Positions 24,305-32,523 of a stretch of 64,000 nucleotides of DNA are shown here, piece after piece. Made by a program: the position numbers and the translations under genes. The stretch is from CAYGDP01 sp964348665 (lineage in GTDB: Bacteria; Verrucomicrobiota; Verrucomicrobiia; Palsa-1439; CAYGDP01). Each line of letters opens with the position of its first letter. The stretch's first letter is position 1. The notes beneath the pieces are model-generated. The model had not been told where the DNA came from. It ran no database searches and saw only the letters and a program-made list of their open reading frames with translations. The DNA lies in NCBI GenBank assembly GCA_964348665.1, contig CAYGDP010000023.1, positions 4,104 to 68,103 on the forward strand, read 5' to 3'.

Positions 24305-26179
24305 ATGAATGTAACAACCGAACAACTTAAAATCGTCATTGTCGGTCATGTGGATCATGGCAAGTCCACGTTCATTGGTCGTCTGTTCTACGACACGGGC
24401 GCGCTGCCCGAGGGCAAATACGAGCAGTTGGTTGCCGTCGCCAAGCGCCGCGGCGTGCCGTTCGAGTGGGCGAACTTGATGGACGGCCTCCAGGCGGAGC
24501 GCGACCAGAACATCACGATTGACACAGCGCAGATCTGGTTTCGCACGCCGAAACGCCAGTACGTCATCATTGATGCACCCGGTCACAAGGAATTTTTGAA
24601 AAACATGGTCACCGGCGCGGCGAACGCGGAAGCGGCGCTGCTGTTGATTGCCGCCAACGAAGGCGTGCAGGAACAATCGCGCCGCCACGGTTTTCTGCTC
24701 TCCCTGCTTGGAATTAAGCAAATCGCCGTGCTGGTCAATAAAATGGACCTCATAGGTTACAGCGAGAAAGAGTTCAAGCGGATCGAGGCAGAATACCGCG
24801 ATTTTCTGACCAAAATCGGCATCACGCCTAAACTCTTTATCCCCATTGCGGCAAAAGAAGGCGAGAACGTCGCGAAAGCCTCGCTGCAGATGAAATGGTA
24901 CAATGGGCCGACGGCGCTTGCCGCCCTGGACAGCTTTGAAGTTGCCGCGCCGCCACAAAATCTGCCGCTGCGGTTCCCGATCCAGGATGTTTACCGCTTC
25001 GACGACCGTCGGATCCTCGCGGGTCGCGTTGAATCGGGTACACTCAAGGTCGGCGATAAAATACTTTTCTCGCCGCGCAACAAGCAAAGCACCATCAAGA
25101 GCATTGAAAACTGGCCGCATGGTTCTCGTCAATCGGCCAGCGCGGGCGAGAGTATCGGGATCACGCTCACCGAGCAGATTTTTGTCGAGCGCGGCCAAAT
25201 TGGGTCGCTGGAAACCGATGCGCCCATCGAAACCGACGTGTTCAACGCGAAACTCTTCTGGCTTGGCCGCAAAAATCTGGAGGTCGGTCGCCGGGTAAAA
25301 CTCAAGCTGAGCACCGAGGAAATTGAGTGCCAGATTCAATCCATCGAAAAACTCATTGATGCTTCGACGTTGAATGAGATTCCGCTGGGCGAACGCAAAC
25401 ACATAGCGCGCAACGATGTTGCCGAGATCACCATCCGCACCAAATCCCCTGTCGCGTTCGACAACTACAACCGCATCGTGCCGACCGGTCGGTTCGTCAT
25501 TGTGGACGATCGCCAGGTCTGTGGCGGGGGTGTCATCAGCAAGGGCGAATATCCCGACCGTCGCTCCGTCCTTTCAGGAGTGAAGAGCCAGAATATATCC
25601 TGGACGGCCGCCACGGTGGATCGCGCCGCGCGCGAACGCCGCAACAAGCACAAAGGCGCGGTGCTCTGGCTGACCGGCTTTAGTGGCGCGGGCAAAAGCA
25701 CCATTGCCGCCGAGCTGGAACGCGAACTCTTCCACATGGGCTTGCACACCTACGTGCTGGACGGCGACAATGTCCGCCACGGACTTAGCGCCAACCTGGG
25801 TTTTTCACCTGAAGATCGCACCGAAAACATTCGTCGCGTAGGCGAGGTTGCCAAACTCTTTGCGGATGCGGGAACGCTGGTCGTCACAGCGTTTATTTCG
25901 CCCTATCGCGACGACCGACGCCTTGTTCGTTCGATCCTCCGGGAAGGGGAATTCATCGAGGTTCATGTCAGCGCTCCGCTCGATGTCTGTGAACAGCGCG
26001 ACCCCAAAGGTCTCTACAAAAAAGCGCGCGCGGGTCAAATCCAGCATTTTACGGGAATCAGCGCGCCGTATGAGCCACCGGAAAAACCCGAACTCACCAT
26101 TCACACGGACAAACACACCGTTGCCGAATGCGTCGCGCAGATCATAGATTATCTCAAACGCGAGCATATTGAGATGTAG
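24305..26179 (+). CDS. cysNC: Sulfate adenylyltransferase subunit 1 fused to APS kinase
   Basis: A 624-residue fusion. The N-terminal GTPase part has GHVDHGKST (from residue 15), DAPGHKEF and NKMD, then elongation-factor-like barrels. The C-terminal APS kinase (from about residue 440) has the P-loop GFSGAGKST (457-465) and the kinase motifs DGDNVRHGL and FISPYRDDR. With CysD it activates sulfate; the kinase adds the 3'-phosphate giving PAPS. Since the neighbouring CysH looks like an APS reductase, PAPS may be wanted for sulfation instead. Last gene of the cluster; an inverted repeat follows. Confidence 0.95.
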   Translation: MNVTTEQLKIVIVGHVDHGKSTFIGRLFYDTGALPEGKYEQLVAVAKRRGVPFEWANLMDGLQAERDQNITIDTAQIWFRTPKRQYVIIDAPGHKEFLKNMVTGAANAEAALLLIAANEGVQEQSRRHGFLLSLLGIKQIAVLVNKMDLIGYSEKEFKRIEAEYRDFLTKIGITPKLFIPIAAKEGENVAKASLQMKWYNGPTALAALDSFEVAAPPQNLPLRFPIQDVYRFDDRRILAGRVESGTLKVGDKILFSPRNKQSTIKSIENWPHGSRQSASAGESIGITLTEQIFVERGQIGSLETDAPIETDVFNAKLFWLGRKNLEVGRRVKLKLSTEEIECQIQSIEKLIDASTLNEIPLGERKHIARNDVAEITIRTKSPVAFDNYNRIVPTGRFVIVDDRQVCGGGVISKGEYPDRRSVLSGVKSQNISWTAATVDRAARERRNKHKGAVLWLTGFSGAGKSTIAAELERELFHMGLHTYVLDGDNVRHGLSANLGFSPEDRTENIRRVGEVAKLFADAGTLVVTAFISPYRDDRRLVRSILREGEFIEVHVSAPLDVCEQRDPKGLYKKARAGQIQHFTGISAPYEPPEKPELTIHTDKHTVAECVAQIIDYLKREHIEM

Positions 26180-26204
26180 GGCGCTTTTAACAGCTTTTGA
26201 ATTA

Positions 26205-26283
26205 CTCGCCGCGCGGGGGCACGCGGCCTTCAATAACGCAAATTTCAGGTGGGAAGGTTGTAGGCCGCGCGCCCCCGTGCAGC
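26205..26283. repeat. Large inverted repeat after cysNC
   Basis: GC-rich arms of about 24 bases (near 26208-26233 and 26256-26283, with core GGGGGC-CGCGGCCT) are imperfect inverted copies around a loop of about 22 bases. It could terminate or stabilise the cys transcript, and resembles REP-type palindromes. No T-tract follows. Confidence 0.65.
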
Positions 26284-26384
26284 GAAATTGGGATAAATCA
26301 ACAGGCAGCTATGGCTTTATCAATCGGGAAATTTCTGAGCCATGCTTGTCGCGCACATTTACCCGTGCTATTCTTCCGATTGTC

Positions 26385-26627
26385 GTGAACCACCAAACCC
26401 CAGCCTGCCCGAATCCCGCTGTCCCTTATTTGCCGCGCGAGCAGCAGTTCATTCAGGGCGTCGTAGCGCAATTCAACGATGACGAACAGCGCTGGCGGCG
26501 ACTCGAACACGCGCGCACCCGTCGCCGGAAGAATGCGTCGCTCTCCGCCGAATTTCTCAAACTGCTCGATGTGCTGGACGATCCCGCCTCGCATAAACCA
26601 GCAGATTGTATTGGGACGCTGCTTTGA
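26385..26627 (+). CDS. Small hypothetical protein before the ORF6N gene
   Basis: An 80-residue frame from GTG 26385 whose TGA overlaps the TTG I prefer for the next gene. The sequence is polar and helical (FNDDEQRWRRLEHARTRRRK, SAEFLKLLDVLDDP). No family recognised and no strong ribosome-binding site; the coupling with the ORF6N gene is the main support. Confidence 0.4.
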   Translation: MNHQTPACPNPAVPYLPREQQFIQGVVAQFNDDEQRWRRLEHARTRRRKNASLSAEFLKLLDVLDDPASHKPADCIGTLL

Positions 26628-27196
26628 AACCGCCGCGCAAAATAATTAAATCCTACAGGGCATCGCGCTCTCTCGTTCCGGTCGAGCGCATCCACAACGT
26701 CATCGTTCTCCTCCGCGGCCAGAAAGTCATTCTCGACGCTGATTTAGCGTTGCTGTACGGCGTGCCTACCAAGGTTCTTCTTCAAGCGGTGAAGCGAAAT
26801 CGCGACCGATTCCCGTTGGATTTTATGTTTCGATTGACTGCCACAGAGACGAAAAACTTGAGGTCACAATTTGTGACCTCAAGTTGGGGTGGTCGCCGCT
26901 ACTCGCCATACGCATTTACCGAGCAGGGCGTTGCCATGCTCTCCAGCGTGCTGCGCAGTCCGCGCGCCGTGCAGGTCAACATTGAGATCATGCGCGCGTT
27001 CGTTCGGCTGCGGCAAGTGTTGGCGACGCACGCCGACCTCGCGCGAAAGCTCGATTCTCTTGAAGCGCGGCAGGACGCAGAGTTCGCTAAAGTTTGGCGC
27101 GTCATCCGCGAACTGGTACAACCACTCGACCCGCCTCGCCGGAAAATCGGCTTCCTTCAAGAAGAGGGTGGGAAATATCGTATCAAGCCCCGCTAG
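26624..27196 (+). CDS. ORF6N-domain DNA-binding protein
   Basis: The N-terminal half (about residues 15-95) matches the ORF6N domain: VPVERIHNVIVLLRGQKVIL, DADLALLYGVPTKVLLQAVK, FPLDFMFRLT and YAFTEQGVAMLSSVL. The C-terminal half is a helical, probably coiled region (RLRQVLATHADLARKL). ORF6N/KilA-N-type proteins come from phages and mobile elements; free chromosomal copies are common and their target is unknown. I use TTG 26624 (190 residues), which overlaps the stop before it; TTG 26606 is also possible. No ATG exists at the 5' end. Confidence 0.82.
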   Translation: MKPPRKIIKSYRASRSLVPVERIHNVIVLLRGQKVILDADLALLYGVPTKVLLQAVKRNRDRFPLDFMFRLTATETKNLRSQFVTSSWGGRRYSPYAFTEQGVAMLSSVLRSPRAVQVNIEIMRAFVRLRQVLATHADLARKLDSLEARQDAEFAKVWRVIRELVQPLDPPRRKIGFLQEEGGKYRIKPR

Positions 27197-27206
27197 TGAC
27201 GCGAAG

Positions 27207-29795
27207 ATGAAACACTCATGCCCCATTATTTTAGTGTTCTTAAGCCTCCTCGTGGCCAACGCTTTCGGACAATCATCATCCCTCGACCTGCGCGCGGGTT
27301 GGAAATTCTCGACTGACCCGAAAAAAATCGGCGAGATCCAGAAATGGGCAACGCCAGACTTTGACGATGCTAATTGGGCAACGATAGATGCCGGCAAGCC
27401 GTGGGAGGATCAAGGTTTTCCCGATCACGACGGCGTCGCGTGGTATCGCAAACGGGTCGAGGTTCCCGCCGATTGGACTGAGTTTTGGTTTGGCCTTGGC
27501 GGCGTGGACGATGCCTACGACCTTTTCGTCAACGGCAAGAAAGTTGCCAGCTACGGTCACAAGCGCAACTCGACTGTTTGGCAGACACCGACCGTTACCG
27601 ACATCACGGCGTTCGTCGAGAAAGGTCAGCCGATTACCTTGGCAATCCGTGTGGTGGATGCAAGTGGCACGGGAGGGTTGACCCGTGTGCCCGTCGCCAT
27701 CGCGAGCAGCAAAGAATTTTTCGACACTCCTGAAGAAAAAATCCGGGCCCTGGCGCGGGCGAATCCAGCGTGGATTTTTCCCGCGTGGGCGCGTGGATCG
27801 CAACCATCATGGACGATGATCGGCATGGCGGGCGGTCATACCAAAGCGTTGGTCGCCAACGACGCCAGCTATTCGCCGCGTCCTGGCGGATTCTCGGTGC
27901 AACATTGGCTTTGGATGGATCATCAGCTCCATTCTCCCCAACTGAAAAATATCACGTGGCAAATGAATGATGGTTTTCTTCCGATGCCAATTGCAATTTG
28001 GCAGGCGGGAGAGTCCAAGGACAATGCCGTGCGCGTCACCCAACAGTGGTTCGTCTGGGGCAAAGATGTGCGCGACGATCAAGCCATGACTTTTGCGGTG
28101 GTCTCGCTCGAAAATCTCTCCGATGCGCCCAAGACCATCTCGCTGCTTACCGCGATTCGGCCTTATGCGATTACGGAAGGCATATCGCCCATCAAACAAA
28201 TCTTCCGCCAAGATCGCTGGACTCTCGTGAATGGCAAACTGGCGCTCTACAGCGAGCAACCGCCTGATTCGTTTGGCGCGGCAAGTGGCGACGTGGGCGA
28301 TCTATCGGCAATCGCGCTTAGCGGACAAATGCCGGGAGGGACGCGAGCCAGCGATGAGAAGGGGATGGCCAGCGCATTGCTCAAGCACGACCTAAAAATT
28401 GAACCTCACGCCACCGTTCAGCTCTGTTTTCGTCTCCCGTTGACCGAGACCGAACCAACTGCCCCTGCGCTCGCGCTCAACGATTCGCTCGACACCGCCA
28501 AGAGCTATCAGCATGCGCATGATTTTTGGTCAACGACTCTCGGTCGCGCGAAAATCTCCATCTCAGAAAAACAATGGGCAGACGCTTACCGCGCCTCGCT
28601 CGCGTATCTCTTGCTCTCGCTCGATGGTCAAACTTTTCGCGCGGGGCCAACCAGCGGCGAAGTTAGCGCGGGCGATGTCGTCGTGATGCTCCACGCGCTT
28701 GAAGCCGCGGGTCTCACCGAAGCTGCTGACCAAGTCATCAAGTCGTTTGCGGAGAAGAAAGAACCGAGAGCGGAGGAAATCGTTGCACTGATGAATTACT
28801 TCAACTTTCGGTCCAACAAGGATTGGCTGGAAAAACAATTTATGAATCTTGTTTCAAGCGAAGCAAAGCTTGTTACGACTGGCGAAAACTTTTTACTTGG
28901 TTACTGGAATGTCAGTGCACTTCGCGAACTTGTGATTGCCGCCACAGTTCTTTCGAAAGAGGAGGGGGTGAAAGCTCTTTCTCAACTTGCGAAAGCAGGT
29001 GCTCACGAAACAAAAGATAAAATCGATTTGGCGATGGAAAGTAATAAGTCGGCGTTAATTCCAGCCAGGTTTGATGACCTGCCAAACTCTGAGGCAGCAG
29101 TGTTTACGAGTGCGGGAGTTTGGCCATGCGAATTTCATATTCTCAATGGTTCTTTGAACGATGTGTGGCTCAATAGATCTTTTGAGGGCTACTGGCATCG
29201 CTTTGTCCGCCCCAACGATGGCGGTTTTATGCATCACGGTCGGATTTGGCCGGCGCACGGATTGAATTTTGCCAATGCGATGATGCGATTGGGCAAACGT
29301 CAGGAATCGGTAAAGATCGCGCGCTGGCATTTGGCGCACGAGAGTTTTCCGAGTCTGCACGCATGGGCGGAACAGATTGGGCGCGGCGATAAATCGCGGT
29401 TTGTGGGCGGTGAACTGCCCAGCGCCGTCACGGCGGCGGCCTACTCGAATCTGTTTCGCGCAATGTTCGTTTATGAGCGTGGCGAGCAACTGGTGCTGGC
29501 GGCGGGAGTGCCACTGGATTGGTTCACGAAAGCGAATTACACGGTGGAAATTTCCGATTGGCCGACCCATTTCGGCAAGCTCGGGTATCGGATGAGCTAC
29601 GATCCAGCGGCGAAAATTCTGCGTCTGACCTTGACGGGCGCGGCGAAACCACCAAACGGTTTCGAGTTACACCCGCCGATGGGCGCGTATGTGAAGGGCG
29701 CGGAATTCGACGGCAAATCAGCGGACGAGAAATCCTATACCAAGGATTTCGTCACGATCCCCGCCGACGTGAGGGCGATTGCCGTAAAATTTTGA
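27207..29795 (+). CDS. Secreted glycosidase-like protein with sugar-binding jelly-roll domain
   Basis: An 862-residue protein with a signal peptide (PIILVFLSLLVANAFG) from ATG 27207. Residues about 25-180 look like the sugar-binding jelly roll of GH2-type enzymes: WATPDFDDANW, GVAWYRKRVEVP, LFVNGKKVASYG. The large remainder is mostly helical and resembles an alpha/alpha-toroid (six-hairpin glycosidase-like), with ARWHLAHESFPSLHAW and a beta-rich C-terminal end. I cannot identify catalytic acids with confidence or name the substrate. Plant-polymer or exopolysaccharide breakdown is plausible given the neighbouring glycosidase. The upstream open frame overlaps the ORF6N gene and is not coding. 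Confidence 0.7.
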   Translation: MKHSCPIILVFLSLLVANAFGQSSSLDLRAGWKFSTDPKKIGEIQKWATPDFDDANWATIDAGKPWEDQGFPDHDGVAWYRKRVEVPADWTEFWFGLGGVDDAYDLFVNGKKVASYGHKRNSTVWQTPTVTDITAFVEKGQPITLAIRVVDASGTGGLTRVPVAIASSKEFFDTPEEKIRALARANPAWIFPAWARGSQPSWTMIGMAGGHTKALVANDASYSPRPGGFSVQHWLWMDHQLHSPQLKNITWQMNDGFLPMPIAIWQAGESKDNAVRVTQQWFVWGKDVRDDQAMTFAVVSLENLSDAPKTISLLTAIRPYAITEGISPIKQIFRQDRWTLVNGKLALYSEQPPDSFGAASGDVGDLSAIALSGQMPGGTRASDEKGMASALLKHDLKIEPHATVQLCFRLPLTETEPTAPALALNDSLDTAKSYQHAHDFWSTTLGRAKISISEKQWADAYRASLAYLLLSLDGQTFRAGPTSGEVSAGDVVVMLHALEAAGLTEAADQVIKSFAEKKEPRAEEIVALMNYFNFRSNKDWLEKQFMNLVSSEAKLVTTGENFLLGYWNVSALRELVIAATVLSKEEGVKALSQLAKAGAHETKDKIDLAMESNKSALIPARFDDLPNSEAAVFTSAGVWPCEFHILNGSLNDVWLNRSFEGYWHRFVRPNDGGFMHHGRIWPAHGLNFANAMMRLGKRQESVKIARWHLAHESFPSLHAWAEQIGRGDKSRFVGGELPSAVTAAAYSNLFRAMFVYERGEQLVLAAGVPLDWFTKANYTVEISDWPTHFGKLGYRMSYDPAAKILRLTLTGAAKPPNGFELHPPMGAYVKGAEFDGKSADEKSYTKDFVTIPADVRAIAVKF

Positions 29796-29830
29796 ACCAC
29801 GAAAGATCGCGAATGGACGCGAAAGGATTA
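29796..29830. repeat. Dispersed 'CCACGAAAG-CGCGAATGGACGCGAA' repeat
   Basis: One copy of the repeat family between two convergent glycosidase-like genes; a near-identical unit lies at 32459-32485. Confidence 0.7.
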
Positions 29831-29964
29831 TGGAGTGCGCCGATTCACCTGCCGCGACGTGCGCGAGCACGGCGGGTCGGCGCTTTGTCTTGGCGCGATT
29901 GATCGCGCCATTTCGTCGACAAGTCGGAAGATGGGAAAACGACAATGGACCGTCGCGCTGCAAA

Positions 29965-32517
29965 TCAGTAGTGCAAAGTAAACCCCGTCACGCAAACTGC
30001 ATCCTTGTGCGCCTTGCGGCTGACGGAATCCACGAGGAAAAGCGTTTCGAACTTGATTGGGTAGTGGATGATGCCATCGTTCGCGCCGCCCCAATGTCCC
30101 ATCGTGGCTGTGTCCGCGAGCGCCATGGTTACGTAGCGCCAACCAGCGAAATCTAGCTTTGTTTCTGCCGTTGGCTGAAAAGTTTGACCGGTTGTGTCCA
30201 CAAAGCGGCATCGGATTACATCCCCCACAGGCAGGGACGCCTGTGCCACGGATAAACGATGGACCCAGACACCCAACGATTTTGGCTTGTCCGCAATGGC
30301 CACCGGCTCTTTTGGCGCGAGCAGTAAAAACCGCCATCCATCGCCGAATTCGTAATCAATGCGGGCGGCGCTCGGAAACGGCGGATTATCTCCCGCGGAT
30401 TTTCCTCTGGTAAGTACTGCCTTGCCAGCCACCTTCGCGTCGCCGTCGACCTGTGCCCGATACTGGTGACTGCGATTGTCGTCGAACACCTCGACGAGGC
30501 GGATGATTGTGTTATGCACCAAATCGGCCTCCATCAGTTTTTTTTCCTTTGGCGGCGATAGCCAGTAATCAAACCGCAATGATGTTTCTCGGGGGAGCAA
30601 CAGTCCCGTCGAGATTGGCAAGGTCGTCTCTTGCTGTCCTGGTTTGAAGACAAGAGCTGCTGTTCGCGATACGGCGTGTCCCACTGTCCAATGAAGCTCT
30701 CCTTTCATTGGTTCTCCGCTGGGATTTGACGCGATGACTCGGACTTCCAGATTACCGTTTGCGTCGGCGGCGGGAGCGGCACGAAGGAGAACTGTGTTAC
30801 CGACGGTGAACTCGACGGCGTTGGTAAGCAAAAACTTAGGCGAGTCGATTTGTAGTTCGACAGGCACGATTAACTGATCGCTGTCCCGTCGGGTCATCGC
30901 ACCCCGCCATTCGTAAGAAGCGGTTTGCTTCGCTTTGATTTGATGTGAGGCAAACTTTTCCCAGCCATTTTCGCCTTTTGCGCGAAGCACGAATTGTAAA
31001 GTTCTTTCGAATGGATTGGATACAGTAACAGTGAATCGCGGCGCGTCCTTGTCCTTCGCTGGCACTCCAGCGCTGATGAGTGGATTATCGACGTTTACGC
31101 GCCACGCGGCTTCGAGGGCGAGGCGGTCATTCTGCCCCGTCCATGATAAGAACTGCGGGTTTTGCGTGAGCGTTAGCTTGTATTGGTTTTCTTCTGCGGG
31201 TAGCGGTTTGGTTTCGCCCATGAGCGAGGCAACTGTGACTTCGGTTTTGGAGTGCGCGAGCTTGCTCGCGCTTTGCTGTATCTTTAATTCCGAGAAAAGC
31301 GGCAGCAAGCTCGCGCACTCCAAAACAATCTCGTGCTCTTTTCCCGTCGTCCAAGCGACGAGGCGTTGCTCTTTGCCGCGGGTGAAGAGCAGCACGTAGT
31401 CATCGGTCGATTTTTGTGGAATCCGTTTTGCGAATTCGTGTCTACGTAATTGTTCAATGAAAGTCTTTGCAGCGAGATAACTTGGTTTTGGCTGCCAATC
31501 TTTGTATTGCACCGTGCCGAAGTTGTGCTCGTTTTCTTTGGGGTCAGGACCATCGTCATGCCAGTCGTACCAAATGGAGAGCGGGATGCCGTTGGCAAGG
31601 TTCGTCAGCCATTGGCGAGCCAGATATTGGGCTTGTTGTTCTCGCGATTTGCCGCTGGCGTGAGTCGAATATCCCCATTCCCCGCTAATGATCGGGATAG
31701 ATTTCGCGCCTTTCGCGTTTTTCGTGGTTGAATACTTCGCAATCAACGCCCGCAGCTTGCTGTATTCGCGTTCGACAGTTTCAGGATTGCTTCCCCGGTA
31801 GGGATGGACGCTGACGGCGTCCAGATGATCGAGCAGACCTTTCTCAAACACGCGCTCCAGAAATTTCAAATCAATTTCCGAAGTGGCCGGTCCGATGATG
31901 GTGCATAGCGGGTCGGCCTCGCGCATGGCTTTGCACGCTTGAATGGCCATCGCGGCGTAGTCGTCGGCGTTGGGGTTGAGTTTCCAGAATTGCGAGATGT
32001 TCGGCTCGTTCCAGATTTCCCAAATGATGCTGCGACCATTCGGAAAATCTTTGTAGTGAGAGACGGCGGCGGCGCAAAACTTTGCGAAGGCTGTTCGCGC
32101 TTCCTCGGTCACGGGTGGATTCATTGGCGCGCCGGTGTAAATCGGATTGCCGTAATCGAGGATGAACAAGGCTCGGATCTTTCGTTCCGAGAGGCCATTT
32201 AACAGTTGGTCATAGGCTCTAAAATCGTATTCGCCCCGTTTGCGCTCGACGCCGCTCCACGTGAAGTCCATTCGCACAAAACCAAATCCAGCGGCGGCGA
32301 TGAGGTCGAGGTCGCGTTTGGGTGCGCCGGTGAAGTGAATGTTGACGCCGACGGCATCGGGCACGCGAAGAGAGGGAATGCCAGTCGAGAGTGGATCTGC
32401 CGCGTGGAGAGGGAGGAGGGAGGAGAGAAGGGTGAGTACTGCAATAATATTTTTTAACCACGAAAGCACGCGAATGGACGCGAATACAGAGCAACCTTCG
32501 TGTGAATTCGTGTTCAT
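29965..32517 (-). CDS. Secreted retaining glycoside hydrolase (clan GH-A like, GH39/GH5-type)
   Basis: An 850-residue protein. After a membrane/signal segment (residues 23-40) comes a TIM barrel with acid/base Glu in IWEIWNEPNI and nucleophile Glu in ISGEWGYS, the pattern of clan A retaining enzymes. It continues with a linker and beta-rich domains to the C-terminus. Four repeat elements found elsewhere in intergenic DNA lie inside this gene without breaking the frame: the start region (32455-32515), TTKNAKGAKS (31703-31730) just before the nucleophile strand, a 22-base-arm palindrome (31245-31325) and ASLPVGD (30226-30245). ATG 32517 lies in the first repeat and no later in-frame start precedes the signal segment. 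Substrate unknown. Confidence 0.8.
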   Translation of the reverse strand: MNTNSHEGCSVFASIRVLSWLKNIIAVLTLLSSLLPLHAADPLSTGIPSLRVPDAVGVNIHFTGAPKRDLDLIAAAGFGFVRMDFTWSGVERKRGEYDFRAYDQLLNGLSERKIRALFILDYGNPIYTGAPMNPPVTEEARTAFAKFCAAAVSHYKDFPNGRSIIWEIWNEPNISQFWKLNPNADDYAAMAIQACKAMREADPLCTIIGPATSEIDLKFLERVFEKGLLDHLDAVSVHPYRGSNPETVEREYSKLRALIAKYSTTKNAKGAKSIPIISGEWGYSTHASGKSREQQAQYLARQWLTNLANGIPLSIWYDWHDDGPDPKENEHNFGTVQYKDWQPKPSYLAAKTFIEQLRRHEFAKRIPQKSTDDYVLLFTRGKEQRLVAWTTGKEHEIVLECASLLPLFSELKIQQSASKLAHSKTEVTVASLMGETKPLPAEENQYKLTLTQNPQFLSWTGQNDRLALEAAWRVNVDNPLISAGVPAKDKDAPRFTVTVSNPFERTLQFVLRAKGENGWEKFASHQIKAKQTASYEWRGAMTRRDSDQLIVPVELQIDSPKFLLTNAVEFTVGNTVLLRAAPAADANGNLEVRVIASNPSGEPMKGELHWTVGHAVSRTAALVFKPGQQETTLPISTGLLLPRETSLRFDYWLSPPKEKKLMEADLVHNTIIRLVEVFDDNRSHQYRAQVDGDAKVAGKAVLTRGKSAGDNPPFPSAARIDYEFGDGWRFLLLAPKEPVAIADKPKSLGVWVHRLSVAQASLPVGDVIRCRFVDTTGQTFQPTAETKLDFAGWRYVTMALADTATMGHWGGANDGIIHYPIKFETLFLVDSVSRKAHKDAVCVTGFTLHY
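30226..30245. repeat. In-frame palindromic repeat
   Basis: Inverted copy of the element at 18537-18560, with arms CACAGGC/GCCTGTG. It encodes part of QASLPVG in the glycosidase. Confidence 0.75.
31245..31325. repeat. In-frame REP/MITE-like palindrome
   Basis: Two perfect 22-base inverted arms (31245-31266 and 31304-31325; core GAGTGCGCGAGCTTGC) enclose a partly paired centre. It has 81 bases, a multiple of three, and encodes residues around CASLLPLFSELK and KLAHSK in the glycosidase. Confidence 0.9.
31703..31730. repeat. In-frame copy of the 'CCACGAAAAACGCGAAAG' repeat
   Basis: Read on the minus strand it gives CAACCACGAAAAACGCG followed by AAAGGCGCGAA, matching the intergenic repeat family, and encodes TTKNAKGAK in the glycosidase. 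Confidence 0.8.
32455..32515. repeat. Dispersed repeat covering the glycosidase start
   Basis: AACCACGAAAGCACGCGAAT-type units at the left and GTGTGAATTCGTGTTCAT at the right are inverted partners. The proposed start codon and first 20 codons of the glycosidase lie in it. Confidence 0.75.
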
Positions 32518-32523
32518 TCGGGG

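Noticed and set aside
26205..26283. Insertion-sequence ends around the ORF6N region.
   Set aside because: The arms form one hairpin and there is no transposase or flanking target duplication that I can see.
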